A DNA stretch of 64,000 nt from Macrotis lagotis (lineage: Eukaryota > Chordata > Mammalia > Peramelemorphia > Peramelidae): positions 618,188,974 through 618,252,973 of the forward strand of contig NC_133666.1 in the NCBI RefSeq assembly GCF_037893015.1, given 5' to 3'. Of the stretch, positions 1 through 10,465 are shown piece by piece (positions within the stretch are counted from its first letter, which is position 1; the number at the start of each line of letters is the position of its first letter). The notes beneath the pieces were generated by a model that saw nothing but the letters and a program-made list of their open reading frames with translations, had not been told where the DNA came from and did not search any database. The position numbers were made by a program, and so were the translations under genes.

Positions 1-112
1 CCCAAGGTCACATAGCTAGTAAGAGTTTGGTGCCTGAGGATGGATTTGAACTCAGGTCTTCCTGACTTCAGGACTGGTGCTCTATCCACTGAGCCATACA
101 GCCACCTCTAAG
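1..112 (-). repeat. tRNA-derived SINE, truncated by the window edge
   Basis: Reverse orientation: CCAAGGTCACATAGCTAG at the edge, then B-box-like GGATTTGAACTCAGGTC, ending CACTGAGCCATACAGCCACC. Confidence 0.8.
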
Positions 113-404
113 AAATTCATAAATGTTTGTGAACTGACTGACACTGAATGTTTGAGCTATTTTAGGCCATGGGATCTGACCTATCCTATCCCTTTGAAAT
201 CTGCTCTTCCAAAATCTAGGATGTGAGCTGGACTACTCCCAATTTTCCTTTCCCTTTCTATCAAGAATTCTAAGATGAAGGAGTAACTCCACCTCACCCC
301 CAAGATTCCTATCGCTTCCAACCCAACAGCCAGTTTTTTCCTTGTTAGTGAGAATCAGATTCAGAACAGAAGTTCATTACCATCGTCAACTTCACTGACA
401 TAAA
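113..404. other. Unassigned intergenic sequence
   Basis: AT-rich, no ORF, no repeat family recognised. Confidence 0.5.
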
Positions 405-590
405 GCTTTAAAGTGTGCAAAGAACTTAGCATATATTAGTCAATTTGAGCTTCACAATAATACTCCAAGGTAGATAGTACAGTTATTCTTATCTCCTTCA
501 AACAGATGAAAAAACAGAGGCTAAGAAGAGTTTAGTGACATGCCCAAGGTCACAAAAGTAACAGAGGCATTATCAGTCTCCATGTCCAGA
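405..590 (+). repeat. MIR/CORE-SINE relic
   Basis: Order of motifs follows MIR: TTTAAAGTGTGCAAAG, CACAATAATACTCC, GATGAAAAAACAGAGGC, TGCCCAAGGTCAC. Confidence 0.65.
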
Positions 591-618
591 ACTTGTCAGA
601 AAGCAACTTTGCAAACTC

Positions 619-1000
619 CCAAATGCTAAAAAATGATAGCAAGCATTTACATAGCTCTTTTATTTTTAGGTTTTTGCAAGGCAGATGGGGTTAAGTGGCT
701 TGCCCAAGGCCACACAGCTAGGTAATTAAGTCTGAGACCGGATTTGAACCCAGGTACTCCTGACTCCAAGGTTGGTGCTTATCCACTATGCCACCTAGCC
801 GCCCTTACATAGCTCTTTAATCTTTGCAAAATCCTTTATATATGTTAACTCATTTAGTATTCACTCACAATAACCTAATAGCACCCCCAATTTACAAATG
901 AGGAAAATTGAGATCTGGGAAGACTGTGACTTGTCCAAAGTCACATAAGCTACTTAATAATTGAAGTAAGATTTGAATTCAAGTTTTTCTGAGTTTCTTA
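619..1000 (+). repeat. MIR/CORE-SINE relic split by a younger SINE
   Basis: The left part ends at 660 (CATTTACATAGCTCTTT) and the right part resumes at 805 with the same bases. It then runs through CTCATTTAGTATTCACTC, ACAAATGAGGAAAATTGAG and the 3' tRNA-like end. Confidence 0.7.
661..804 (-). mobile_element. Marsupial tRNA-derived SINE (WSINE-like) with 14-bp target duplication
   Basis: Reverse copy from AGGTTTTTGCAAGGCAG to CCACCTAGCCGCCC. The flanks TTACATAGCTCTTT at 647-660 and 805-818 are identical, the mark of L1-type target-primed insertion. Confidence 0.93.
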
Positions 1001-1834
1001 TATAGAAATGGAAGTTATTATTAGAGATTTAGGCCATGGTAAATGATTGGACTTTATTTCCCTAATGAACACCCTGATGACAGATGCTGGAACTTATCCA
1101 CCATTGCCTTTCCCCTGAGAAGTGGTGGTGTTTCATTGAATTGGTGAAGACACAGCAGGAGAAAGAGACAAAGGGAGTGAGACAGAGAGGTGTTAAGTAG
1201 TCAATGAGTAGGAGAGAGGAAGACAGAGGGAGAGAAAGTTCTCTACATCAGCTTGTCCAAAATCTCATTCCGAGCTCTGCAACTACAACTTCAAGTACTC
1301 AAGATGAAGATGTTGACCTCCAGCATTAGGACAATTGAGCTGGTGTGATATAGTCCGAGTTGTAGTTCTTTGGTTCTAGTAAGTGATGGAAGTCACTCAG
1401 TTCTGGGCCTCTAGTTCCCCTTCTGTAAAATAAGGGAGTTGGGTTGAGTGATCATTGATGTAAGCCCTTCTAACTCTGCCATCCTTTGAAATAAGTACCT
1501 TGAATGTGAGTTTGTTATTGAGGTCCGGGAGCAGAAGAAAAAAATATTTTCTGGGGGTAGAGGTGGGTAAGCAAAGGTAGAAAGGCTGTCAGAACTGTAA
1601 TGGATCAGGGGAATTCATCTGCTCTCCTCTGAGCAGTCCTGTAAAATTTCCTTAAAGAATCTGGATTGTCTTTAGATATAATTGGAAAAGCTAAATAAAA
1701 ATCATATAAAAAAAGAGGCCGCATTGAATGATCCCTAGGACTGGAGGAAGAGTGGATGCTCTAATTTCACAAAGGCAGGGAGGTTAGTGGCAATGGGGAA
1801 GGTCAGGGAATTCTGGGACATTCCTTCTCAGAGA
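1001..1834. other. Intergenic, with one MIR3-like SINE tail
   Basis: 1335-1490 has the pattern of a SINE 3' half (CTTCTGTAAAATAAGGGAG, GGTTGAGTGATCATTGATG). The rest, including an AG-rich patch at 1150-1240, is unassigned. Confidence 0.45.
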
Positions 1835-2445
1835 AGATCTCATTGACTCATAGAGCCAGAGGGCACCCTAAAGATCCCATAAATATCCATATACTCAACT
1901 GAAGTCCCTCCTGAAGGCTTGTCCTTCATTGCTAATTGCTTATTGAATATCTCAAAGAGGATATCTAATAAGCCGCTCAAATTCAACATGTCTAAAACAA
2001 AACGCCATTTTCCCCCCTTCAAACCCACCCCTCTTCCAAACTTAGCTATTTCTGGCAAGGCTGTCTCCATGCTTCCTGACAGCTGAGTTCAAAACTTTGG
2101 TCACAATCAACTCCTCACTCTTCCTTATTCCTCATATACAATCAGTTGCCAAATTTTGTCATCTCTGACTCCATAATATATCTTGCACCTGTCCCTTTTT
2201 TTTCCACTCACAAGGCCCTCTTCACCTCTGGCCTAGATTAGTGCTACATTTTCCTAATTGGTCCCTCTGCCTCAAGTCTCTCCCCATTCCAAACCATTCT
2301 CTGCACAGCTGCCAAAGAGATTTGAGTCATGGCACACCCTTGATGATAAACTCTACTGGTTCCTAAGATTCAAATACAAATTCTTCTGTTTAGTATGAAA
2401 AGTCCTTCAAAACCCATCAATCAGCTTTATAGTCAATCAAGCATT
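1835..2445 (+). repeat. Ancient L2-like LINE fragment
   Basis: Follows the familiar mammalian-wide L2-type text: TCAACATGTCTAAAACA, CACAATCAACTCCTCACTC, GCACAGCTGCCAAAGAG, AAGTCCTTCAAAACCC. A 76-codon reverse ORF here is chance. Confidence 0.5.
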
Positions 2446-3435
2446 TGATCAAAAACAGTTTTTGAGTATTTGTAATATTACAATCTCTGGGTTAGGTGCT
2501 GGGCATCCAAAGTCAAAAAGGAAACAGTCTCTGCCCTCAAGGCGCTTATATTCTACTGCAGAAGACAACATGAAAATATGTAAATATATACAGAATAAAT
2601 ATAAAATCAATAATAGAGAGGTAGGGCATCCAGGCCTGGAGTCAGGAAGGTCTGAGTTCAAATGCAACCTAACCATGGGATCCTGGACAAGTTACTTAAC
2701 CCTGTTTGCCTCAATTCTTCATCTGTAAAAAGGGGAATGCTGGAAAAGGAAATGGCAAACCACTCCAGTATCTTTGACTAGAAAACCTCATAGACTAAGT
2801 CTAAAGGGTCATATAGAGTTGTAGGTAACTGAATGACTGAATAACAACAAAAGAGGACCAGGAAAGACTTGACCTATAAGGTATAGCTTGAACTGTGTCT
2901 TGAAGGAAGTGAGGGATTCTTTGAGTCAGAGATGATCAGGGAATATATTTCAAGTATTAGGAATGGCCAGATTAAAGAAAGGGAGGAGGAAGATGGCATG
3001 TTGTATGAGGAACTGGAAGAAAGCCAATCTAGCTGGATCATAGAAAGTGGTCTAGCCTTTCCCTTCATGATGCTTCAGACCAGCTAGACTCTCCTTGTTG
3101 CTTACCCACAACATTGTACTTTCCATTTCTTGTTTTTGGACACATTGTCTCCATTTTATTTAATACTCTCCCTCCCCATCTCTGCCTCTAATTTCCTTCC
3201 AACCTCAGCTCCCTAACATCATCATCTCCTATATTGGACCTTAACTGATGACTCCAGCAGTGAGCAACCCCCAAATTACTTTGTATTTCCTTTGTGTATG
3301 CATATTATAGTTCCCCATAAAATGTAACCTCCCAGATGACAGGGAATCTTTCCTTTTTGGTGTTGTATCTTCATCCCCTAGATTAGTGCCTGACCCAAGG
3401 TACTGCTTATAGACTGAGTGATGGATTTCTTCCAA
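2446..3435 (+). repeat. L2-like LINE 3' region split by a SINE
   Basis: 2449-2620 has the GGTGCTGGGCATCC...CAGTCTCTGCCCTCAAGG pattern. 2875-3060 continues with CTTGAAGGAAGTGAGGG. 3070-3435 resembles the L2 3' end (CTCCCAGATGACAGGG, GATTAGTGCCTGACCC). A SINE at 2622-2850 sits inside. Confidence 0.5.
2622..2850 (+). repeat. Marsupial SINE with CACTCCAGTATCTTTG tail (MAR1-like)
   Basis: Head GCATCCAGGCCTGGAGTCAG, then GACAAGTTACTTAACCC, then the diagnostic tail AAATGGCAAACCACTCCAG and a CTGAATAACAACAA end. Confidence 0.8.
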
Positions 3436-3439
3436 CCCT

Positions 3440-3550
3440 CATGGTTAAGGAAACTGAGATTTAGAGAAGGGAAGGAATTTTCCCCAGGACACACAGCAAG
3501 GCAGTGGCAGAGCTAGGTCTAGATCCTGGTGTTCTTAACTCCTTGACCAA
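3440..3550 (+). repeat. MIR/CORE-SINE fragment
   Basis: GGTTAAGGAAACTGAGATTT and GACACACAGCAAGGCAG followed by the tRNA-like end. Confidence 0.7.
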
Positions 3551-3565
3551 GACATTTAGAAACAA

Positions 3566-3567
<2 letters not shown>

Positions 3568-3613
<46 letters not shown>
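3568..3613. repeat. (CA)n microsatellite
   Basis: About 23 uninterrupted AC units. Confidence 0.97.
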
Positions 3614-3616
<3 letters not shown>

Positions 3617-3684
3617 ACCACTACCACTACCAACTCCCTTTCCTTATTTCATATTCTTCTCCCTTCCTTTTTCATAATTTTCTT

Positions 3685-3832
3685 CCTTCATAAAAGTCTA
3701 AGCTGGAAGGGCTCTTAGAGGTCATCCCATCTAATACCCTCCTGTTACGGAGAAGAAAATGACCCAGAAAGGGAAGGGACTAACTTCAAAAAAACAGTAA
3801 AATTATGATAAACTAGGAGCTAGAAGCCATAT
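3685..3832 (+). repeat. MIR-core SINE relic
   Basis: CTGGAAGGGCTCTTAGAGG, CCTGTTACGGAGAAGAAAATG and CAGAAAGGGAAGGGAC match the amniote CORE-SINE pattern. Confidence 0.5.
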
Positions 3833-3875
3833 CTTATAAGTCACCATCCACTTTTCTGTGAGTCTAGGCTATTCT

Positions 3876-4018
3876 GGGGCAGTTTAGTGCAGTGGATAGA
3901 GTACTCAGAGTCAGGAAGACCTGAGTTCAAATATGGTCTCATACATTTGACATTTAATACTTGTGTGACCCTGGGAAAGTCCCTTAATCCTGCTTGCCTT
4001 TCCAAAAAAAAAACAAAC
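3876..4018 (+). repeat. tRNA-derived marsupial SINE, full length
   Basis: GGGGCAGTTTAGTGCAGTGG head, GAGTTCAAATATGG B box, GTGACCCTGGGAAAGTC, A-rich tail. Confidence 0.85.
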
Positions 4019-4853
4019 CAAAAAGAACTAAGCTTTTCTAAGATTATAGCTATAACTTGGGCAAATGTATTCTCTCTGGGTCTCAGGATCTCCCTCTGCA
4101 AAATGCAGTAATTGGGCATCATCATATTTGAAGTTCCTGGTGTGACTCTAGTCTAAGTTTCCTTGGTCCTTAAGTAGACTTGGCTCAGAAAAATCATCTT
4201 TGTCCTCTCTGGCCTTCTCTCCCTGTTGCTGTCTCCCCATCCATCTTTGGCTCTGTCCATCTTTCCCTCCCTGTAACCAGACACAGGGATGAATCTGTAA
4301 CCTGAGAAGGCTATGTTAGGAGAGGCTGGTGCTGGGAACTGCCCATAAGAGAGCAAGTCCTGGCCTGACCCAGGCTGAGCAGGGGGTTATATCCTCTGGC
4401 TGGGCAGCAGGAACAGGCCCCATAGGGAGGGGAACTGCCTTGAGTTCCTGGAATCTCTATGTCTCAGTATCTCTGACTCAGCCTACAATTGGGTCGCTCA
4501 AGCACTCTCCTCAATGTATAAAAGAAGACGTGTGAAAGGGGAAGAGGCACCTCAAACAGGGCAATCCAGCTGTCCTGAAGCCCAGTTGGCCAAAAGGGCT
4601 GACAAGCAACAGGCCTACTCTTTCCTTGTCCAGCTCTACCCACTAACCACATCCCCTCCCAATGGCAGTCCCCAAAGAAGGCCTCTCTGATTATTATTCA
4701 CAGGTGGTTTGGGGACAGAGACAGAGCTATTAACTTGATGTGTGACCTTGAGCAGGTCCCTACTCTTTCTGGGACTCTCTCTTCTTTTGTAAAATGATTG
4801 GGTCAGAATAGATGATGTCTTTCATCCCTTTCAGCTCTGATGTCTTATTATTA
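4019..4853. other. Unassigned intergenic sequence, fairly GC-rich
   Basis: No gene or clear repeat. A single MARE-like site TCTGACTCAGCC lies at 4472-4483 (10 of 13 to the T-MARE), likely chance. Confidence 0.4.
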
Positions 4854-5094
4854 GAAAGACAGAGACAAATAGTGGGAGAGAGAAAGGGAGAAAGACAAAC
4901 CAGAGATGGTGAGAAGCAGAGCCAAAGAGAAACACAGGGAGGAGGGTGTTGGGAGGCAACAGACAGAGACAGAACAGATAGAGATAGAAACAGCAAAAGA
5001 AAAATATGTGAGAGAGAAGGAGAGAACAGAAACCAAGAAAGAAACAGAGAAAGAGTGGAAGTGAGTGAGTGTGGAGGAGAAGAGGAGGAGGCAG
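4854..5094. repeat. Purine-rich (GA) tract
   Basis: Degenerate AGAGA/GGGAGA sequence over 240 bp. The ORFs seen on both strands here are low-complexity artefacts. Confidence 0.8.
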
Positions 5095-5139
5095 CCTTTG
5101 ATGAGAGCCCATATTGCCCTTCACCCTCCTCCAGTCCCA

Positions 5140-5340
5140 ATAAAGGCACTAATTAGCATCCTGACCACTCAATTAATTAGACTGCGCACTTAATTATGAC
5201 AAACTACATTAGCTGGGCTGCCGGCCTCCTTCCGGCAGCTCTCAGAGCCACTGACTCCATTAGACACGGGGTTTATTGAGCAGAAAAGACATATGAGGAG
5301 ATTAAAGTCATCATCGGAGGCCATGCCACTCACTCCATCC
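5140..5340. promoter_or_regulatory. Candidate conserved enhancer, homeodomain-site cluster
   Basis: Non-repetitive sequence in a repeat-dense region. It contains CTAATTAG (5149-5156), TTAATTAG (5173-5180), TTAATTA (5190-5196), two further ATTAG sites and a perfect 8-bp inverted repeat, GCTGCCGG/CCGGCAGC (5217-5239). The density of paired TAAT cores resembles developmental enhancers. Conservation is inferred, not measured. Confidence 0.45.
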
Positions 5341-6176
5341 TTAGCTAGCCTGGGTGCTGTAGGCAGGACTGGGAGAAGGAGGGGGAAGAAATTAAGGGAA
5401 ACCAGGATAATCTGGGGAGGGGGGTTCTGTCCTCCACTCCCAATTTGATGACCTTTGGATCCACTGGGAGGTGCTCCTGTCCTACCCTGTCTGCCTTTCT
5501 CTGGCTCTTAGACTGTCTTTTCTATCTCTCTGTCTCCTTTGGACCTTGTCTCCCATTCCCTCTCTTAAGTCTCTGCTGCAGGGAAGAAAGGTGTACATAG
5601 CAAAAAGAGGTTGTAGGCATCGGTAACATGGCAAGAGTAAGCTTTGGAGGAGGAAGAAGCTGGCTCAGGTCGGTTAGGGAAAGCTGTGGGCTGTCTCTGC
5701 CTTGCTTCCCCATTCTTAGCCATGGTAGCTGGAACATTTAAGGCATGAGAAAGGCTGTAACTTGTGGTTGGTGGAATAATTAGAATAACTGCAACTTGGG
5801 CCTCTTTAGGATTTAGGAGGTTTTCCAAGAGGGAGAATCCAGTGAGGCTTGGAGGCTCTGAAGGAATGGTTGTATTGGCATGTCTCTGAGTAAGCATATC
5901 AATGCCTCTTCATCAGTGTGTTGACCAACTGCAAAGAGGCAGCTGGGACATTGATGTGTATGAGTGTCTGTGTTTTCCCTTCTCTAGGTATCCTGGTACC
6001 TCTTTTGGCAGTATTTGCCTCCACATAGGAGAGGGGCAATTTTGGGGTTAGGGTCAATGTTATGATTTCAAGGTCTTTCATGGAGAGCTTTGGCTGCATT
6101 TGTGAGTCATTGATGGTTCTGAGTCTCTGCCCCTCTGATCTAAGAGGTCTGAGAGTAATCATTGTAATGGTGATGA
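5341..6176. other. Unassigned intergenic sequence
   Basis: No repeat family, splice-like ORF or RNA gene recognised. Two overlapping reverse ORFs (71 and 110 codons) and one of 102 codons show no domain or biased composition. Confidence 0.4.
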
Positions 6177-6260
6177 TAGCTAACATATGTACCAGGTACT
6201 GAAGCACTTTACATATATTGTATTTACAAATATTATAAATATTAAATAAATATGGTATTT
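6177..6260 (+). repeat. MIR 5' fragment
   Basis: TAGCTAACATATGTACCAGG, GAAGCACTTTACATATATTG. Confidence 0.6.
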
Positions 6261-6537
6261 AAAGTATTTAAAGCCTAGCTCATCTCTAACACCCTGTTTC
6301 AGGTCTGTATCATTTCTTGCTTGGACTATTTAATTTGCCATCTAATTTTCCTCTCTGTCTGAATTCTCTCCCCATTATAAAACATCACCTTTTCATTTAT
6401 TGAAGTGGTTCTCCTAAAGTGGAAGACTGACCAAATCACCCTCCTGCTCATTAAACTCCAATGGCTCCCTATTATCTCTAGTATTGAATATTAGGTCCTC
6501 TATTTGTCATTTTAATTTATTCATAACTTGTCCCTTT

Positions 6538-6784
6538 CTAGCAACTAGGTGGCACAGTGGCTAGAGCACTGGACCTGGAGTCAGAAACACTCTTCTTCCT
6601 CAGTTCAAATCTAGTCTCAGATACTTACTAGTTCTGTGGCCTTGCACAAGTCACTTAACCCTATTTGCGTCAGTTCCACATCTGTAAAATGTCCTGGAGA
6701 AAGAATAGCAAAACATTCCAGCATCTTTGTCAAGAATACCCCAAATGGGGGTCACAGAGAGATGGACACAGCTGAACAACAACT
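6538..6784 (+). repeat. Marsupial MAR1-like SINE
   Basis: GCAACTAGGTGGCACAGTGG head and the tail CATTCCAGCATCTTTGTCAA, ending GCTGAACAACAAC. Confidence 0.85.
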
Positions 6785-7039
6785 ATTCTTATACCATAAT
6801 CCCCTTTAAGCACTCCACAATCCAACAACACTCATGACCTTCCCTCAGGCTTCTTTACTTTTGCATTGGTTGACCCCCGGATTTGGTATGCCCTCTCTCC
6901 TTACTTCAGCTTTCCTGGCTTTTTTCAAAACTGAGCTAAAAACCCTTGTTTTTCAGGAAGACTTTCCCCATCCCCAGCTGCTGTTAACCTTCCATCCACA
7001 CTTTCCTTATCATGGGTCTACCTAGTTATGTACATGCTA

Positions 7040-7250
7040 TCTCCTGTATTAACAAGGGTATGCTGGAGTCAGCTCAAAGGGAATGAGTGTATTATTAAAT
7101 GCAGAGCAAACATTTACACCTCGGGAATCCATCATCACTACAAATCAGGACTTGATTTATTGTTTTGTTGATTATCTAGACTTAAGAAAATATAAATATG
7201 CAGATTAAACTTAAAAGTGTGCTCTGAAGGCAGTTTTTATATATTTACCA
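7040..7250. repeat. Dispersed repeat of unknown class, copy 1
   Basis: Shares TTTTGTTGATTATCTAGACT and the following AGATTAAA...TTAAAA.TGTG block with 63770-63895. No match to SINE/LINE families I can name. Confidence 0.55.
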
Positions 7251-7370
7251 TCCCATCCTTGCCCATTAGAATCTACTACCCATGAGGGCAAGGTAGGGGT
7301 CATTTTTGCCTTTCTTTGTAACACCAGCATTTAGCACAATCATCAAATTTCTTGTTGACTGGGATCATGC

Positions 7371-7560
7371 ATGAATATACTTTATAAGAGGGAAAATTAA
7401 GAGGGTCCCATCTAGAGTGGGCAGTTCCTCTGATGGATGGAACTGGGAAGAAATTGAAAGCCAAGTTACGTCATCATGTTGGGACTGCACTGGGGGAACT
7501 GCTTGTTAAAAGCAACATCCTGGCTAAGAAGAGGCAGAACTGAAGAACTTTTTGGTTTTC
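7371..7560. other. Unassigned short intergenic stretch
   Basis: Nothing recognised. Confidence 0.3.
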
Positions 7561-7930
7561 TTATTCATTCTTAAAGAAAGAATGGGAAACAAAGTAGGAA
7601 AGATGGATAAACAAGCTGTGGTACATAAGGCAATGACATTATTGTGCCATTAGAAATGATGAATATAAGGAATTGAGAAAAGCATAGGAAGACTCCTATG
7701 ATCTGATACCGAGTGAAGTGAGCAGAACCAGGAAAAAATAACACACAATGATGACATCAATGTAAATAGAAATAAAAGCAGGAACAAAAGAAAAACTCTA
7801 ATGCTGTGAAATTATAATGAACAAGTTTGGCCCTGAGGAAGAAATGAGAAAATAAATCTCCCTCTCTTTTATGTAGAAATAGAGGATAAAAAGTTTATAA
7901 CAAATAGATTGGATGAATAAGTTGACTGGT
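7561..7930 (+). repeat. L1 3'-end fragment (marsupial type)
   Basis: Signature text GCCATTAGAAATGATGAATA, GAGTGAAGTGAGCAGAACCA, then degraded 3' UTR. Confidence 0.7.
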
Positions 7931-8274
7931 TTTGCAGAATTGTTCCCCCCTTCCTTGAATAATATTTGTTATAAAGGATAGCTTGATACATATGGGGTAA
8001 AGATATATTCAGAAATTAAAATATTGCAAAGAGGGATGGCTCTCTGGAAAGAGAAAGGGTGAGAAGAGGGGATAGACTGAAGAACAAAGAGAATATTTTG
8101 AGCCATTAGAGTAGCAACCCCCCCAAAAAAACACAGAAAGTAAGATAAAGAAAGATGTTGTAATAGGTAGAGCACAATAATAAAATGGGGATAATAACAC
8201 ATACTTTGAATGGGTTATTGTAAGGATCCAATGATATAATATATATTTTCATTTGTTTCTCATAATAGCCTTGA

Positions 8275-8440
8275 AAAATTGGTATTATCTTTATCCCCAT
8301 TTACAGATAAGGAATCTGTGGCAAAGAGAGGTTAAGTTACTTGTCCAGGTTCATACAGCTAATAAGTCTAAGGTAGGATTTAAATTCTGGTCTTCTTGAC
8401 TCAAGTTCAGTAGTATTGCCCACTATTACTCCAAGTTTCT
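8275..8440 (+). repeat. MIR/CORE-SINE
   Basis: CCCCATTTACAGATAAGGAA, GAGAGGTTAAGTTACTTGTC, TACAGCTAATAAGTC. Confidence 0.8.
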
Positions 8441-8489
8441 CAATATCTGAAAATATGTACAGTGTATTATATCTATGAACCTTACATTT

Positions 8490-8797
8490 CAGGCAAAAGG
8501 TATAGGATAGGGACGATGCTTATTTTTTGTAATTTTGCAACATTCACTTGCATAATTTCAGATTGCTTTCCAACATGATTATATTGATTTATGATGTCTA
8601 TGTTCCCATAAACACTCCAGTAACTGTTATTCTTACCTTTTGTCATCTTTGCCCATTTACATAATGTGAGGTGAAATCTCAGAATTGTTTTGATTTGCAT
8701 TTCTCTTATGATTAATAATTTGGAGTAATTTTTCTTTTGAGAACTATTTGTTCATATATGGCTACTTATCTGTTGAAAAATGGCTTTTGGTCATGTG
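8490..8797 (-). repeat. L1 ORF2 3' fragment
   Basis: Antisense text CTTTTGTCATCTTTGCCCA, GTGAGGTGAAATCTCAGAAT, TTGATTTGCATTTCTCTTAT, typical of marsupial L1 just before the 3' UTR. Confidence 0.7.
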
Positions 8798-8919
8798 CAG
8801 GGTATTCCAAAAGTCTCAATTTTAAAATATTAAAACTTAAATTGTACTGATACTTGTGTGTATATAAATATGTGTATATACATGCACATATATATCATAT
8901 ATACAATGATCCATTTTGG

Positions 8920-9130
8920 ATGATTTTGGAACTGGTTGACTGGATGAGTCCAAAGTGTAGTCACTGATGGTTCACAATGTCATGTTGGAAAGAGGTATTT
9001 ATCAAAGGATCTCAGGGATCTGTGTTGTTCAACATTTTTTTTATGAGTTACTTAGATAAAGGCATATAGAACAAAGGTGTGAGTGAGAGCAAATATCTTA
9101 GATGACAGAGAAACCAAAAAAGATCATGAT
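8920..9130 (+). repeat. CR1-type LINE fragment, RT domain region
   Basis: AAACTGGTTGACTGGATGAG-like spacer, then CTCAGGGATCTGTGTTGTTC, then ATGAGTTACTTAGATAAAGG, corresponding to the PQGSVLGP...NDLDKG stretch of CR1-type reverse transcriptase, heavily decayed. Confidence 0.55.
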
Positions 9131-9134
9131 CAGT

Positions 9135-9541
9135 CAGATATTTTTAAATATTTCCTAATTATATTTAAATTTTTTATAAAATTCATTAAAAAATTTTTGA
9201 GTTCCAAATTCTCTCCCTCCTTCCCACCCCTTGAGAAGGCAAACAATATATCAATTAGACATGTGAATTCATGAAAACGTATTTCCATTATTAGTCATAT
9301 TATATTGCAAAAGAAAAACTTAAAATGTGGAAAATAAAATGAAAATCATATGCCTCAATGTGTACCTATAGTTCTTCAGTTCTCTGTCTCTCAAGGTAGA
9401 TAGCATTTTCCATCATAAATCCTTTGGAACTGTCTTGGATCATTGTCTTAATCACAATTGAGCCTTGTTACAATATTGCTGTTACTGAGTACAATGTTCT
9501 CTTGGTTCAGCTTCCTTCACTTTGTATCAACTCATCTAAGA
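9135..9541 (-). repeat. L1 3' UTR fragment
   Basis: Antisense: TTTTTGAGTTCCAAATTCTC, CCTCCTTCCCACCCCTTGAG, CATTTTCCATCATAAATCC, TGTTACTGAGTACAATGTTC. Confidence 0.75.
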
Positions 9542-10310
9542 CCTCGTGGGTTTTTCTTGCCAGGCCAAATCTAGTAAAATGACATTTAATAGGAACAATT
9601 GTAAAGTCTAACTTGGATTAAAAAAATCAATTCCACAAGGAGTGGCTGAATAGCAGATCATATAAAAAATCTATTAGTTTTAATGAGTTTATAAATTCTA
9701 TGTTTTTTTCCCTTTCTTCAAACTGTCTATAGCACCATCCTTACCTACCCAAAAGAGGACTTCGTCTCCTATTTTATTGACAAAATAAGTCATCTATTTT
9801 TAGTTTCCTCTTTTCCCTTACTCCATACTTTGAACCCCCTCTTTGTTATCTCTACAATGGTTAGCACTATTGTTAGGAAAAGAGTCCCAGCTATACACAA
9901 GTGACATGCTATTTAAGGAGAAAGGATTTTTCAGGTGGATATGTATGCCTTTGGTTGATATTTTGGTGCTTTTTTTTTAAGGTAAGGAACTATCTACAAA
10001 TTATAGATAGTTTTGGCTATATAAGTTTCAGACCCAAGCAAGCTTATGGAACTTAGGAAAGTATGGTTACATTGTCTGGATTTCCTATCTTTTCCCTGAC
10101 TGGATTCCCTCATAAGGAATCTGTGATGTAAAGACCATTCTGAAATTGCCCTAGCTGTCTCTCTAAGATGGATTTTCTGAAACTCTTTAAGATATGTATT
10201 GGGGTCCAATGCTGGGGCTTAAGGTTGTTTTTAGAAGAATTAGGTGAGCAAAAATGTTACCCTGTATTTGACTCATGTAGTTATTTGAATAATTGCATAC
10301 TATTTGTCTC
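9542..10310. other. Unassigned intergenic sequence
   Basis: No gene, RNA or repeat family recognised. Confidence 0.4.
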
Positions 10311-10386
10311 CTCTGTTAGAATCTGAGCATCCTGAGGGAAGGAATTGTATTTTCATCTTTTTTTTGTATCTGGCATCTTTAGCAAA

Positions 10387-10465
10387 GTGAGGTACATAGT
10401 AAATGTTTAATAAAAAGGTTTGCTTTTATTAAACCTTTTTATTAAACATTAACTATGTGCCTCAC
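10387..10465. repeat. 35-bp inverted repeat with 9-bp loop
   Basis: Left arm 10387-10421 and right arm 10431-10465 pair with only two mismatches; the inner 17 bp are perfect. The left arm lies at an L2-like 3' end (10310-10412). Confidence 0.95.

Larger units (their letters stand above)
6261..7370 (+). repeat. L2-like LINE split by a SINE
   Basis: 6261-6535 has CCAATGGCTCCCTATTATC and related text. 6790-7030 continues with CTTCCCTCAGGCTTC and AAAACTGAGCTAAAAACCC. 7260-7365 is an L2-type 3' end. A separate unknown repeat occupies 7040-7250. Confidence 0.5.

Noticed and set aside
3568..3613. CRISPR-like or other prokaryotic repeat arrays
   Set aside because: All short-period arrays here are eukaryotic microsatellites; no spacer-repeat structure exists anywhere in the window.
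4472..4483. MARE-like TGACTCAGC suggesting MAFA autoregulation
   Set aside because: A single 10/13 match 36 kb away is expected by chance in this much sequence.
4760..5156. Overlapping 97-129-codon ORFs on both strands
   Set aside because: They read a purine-rich simple tract; residues are repetitive.
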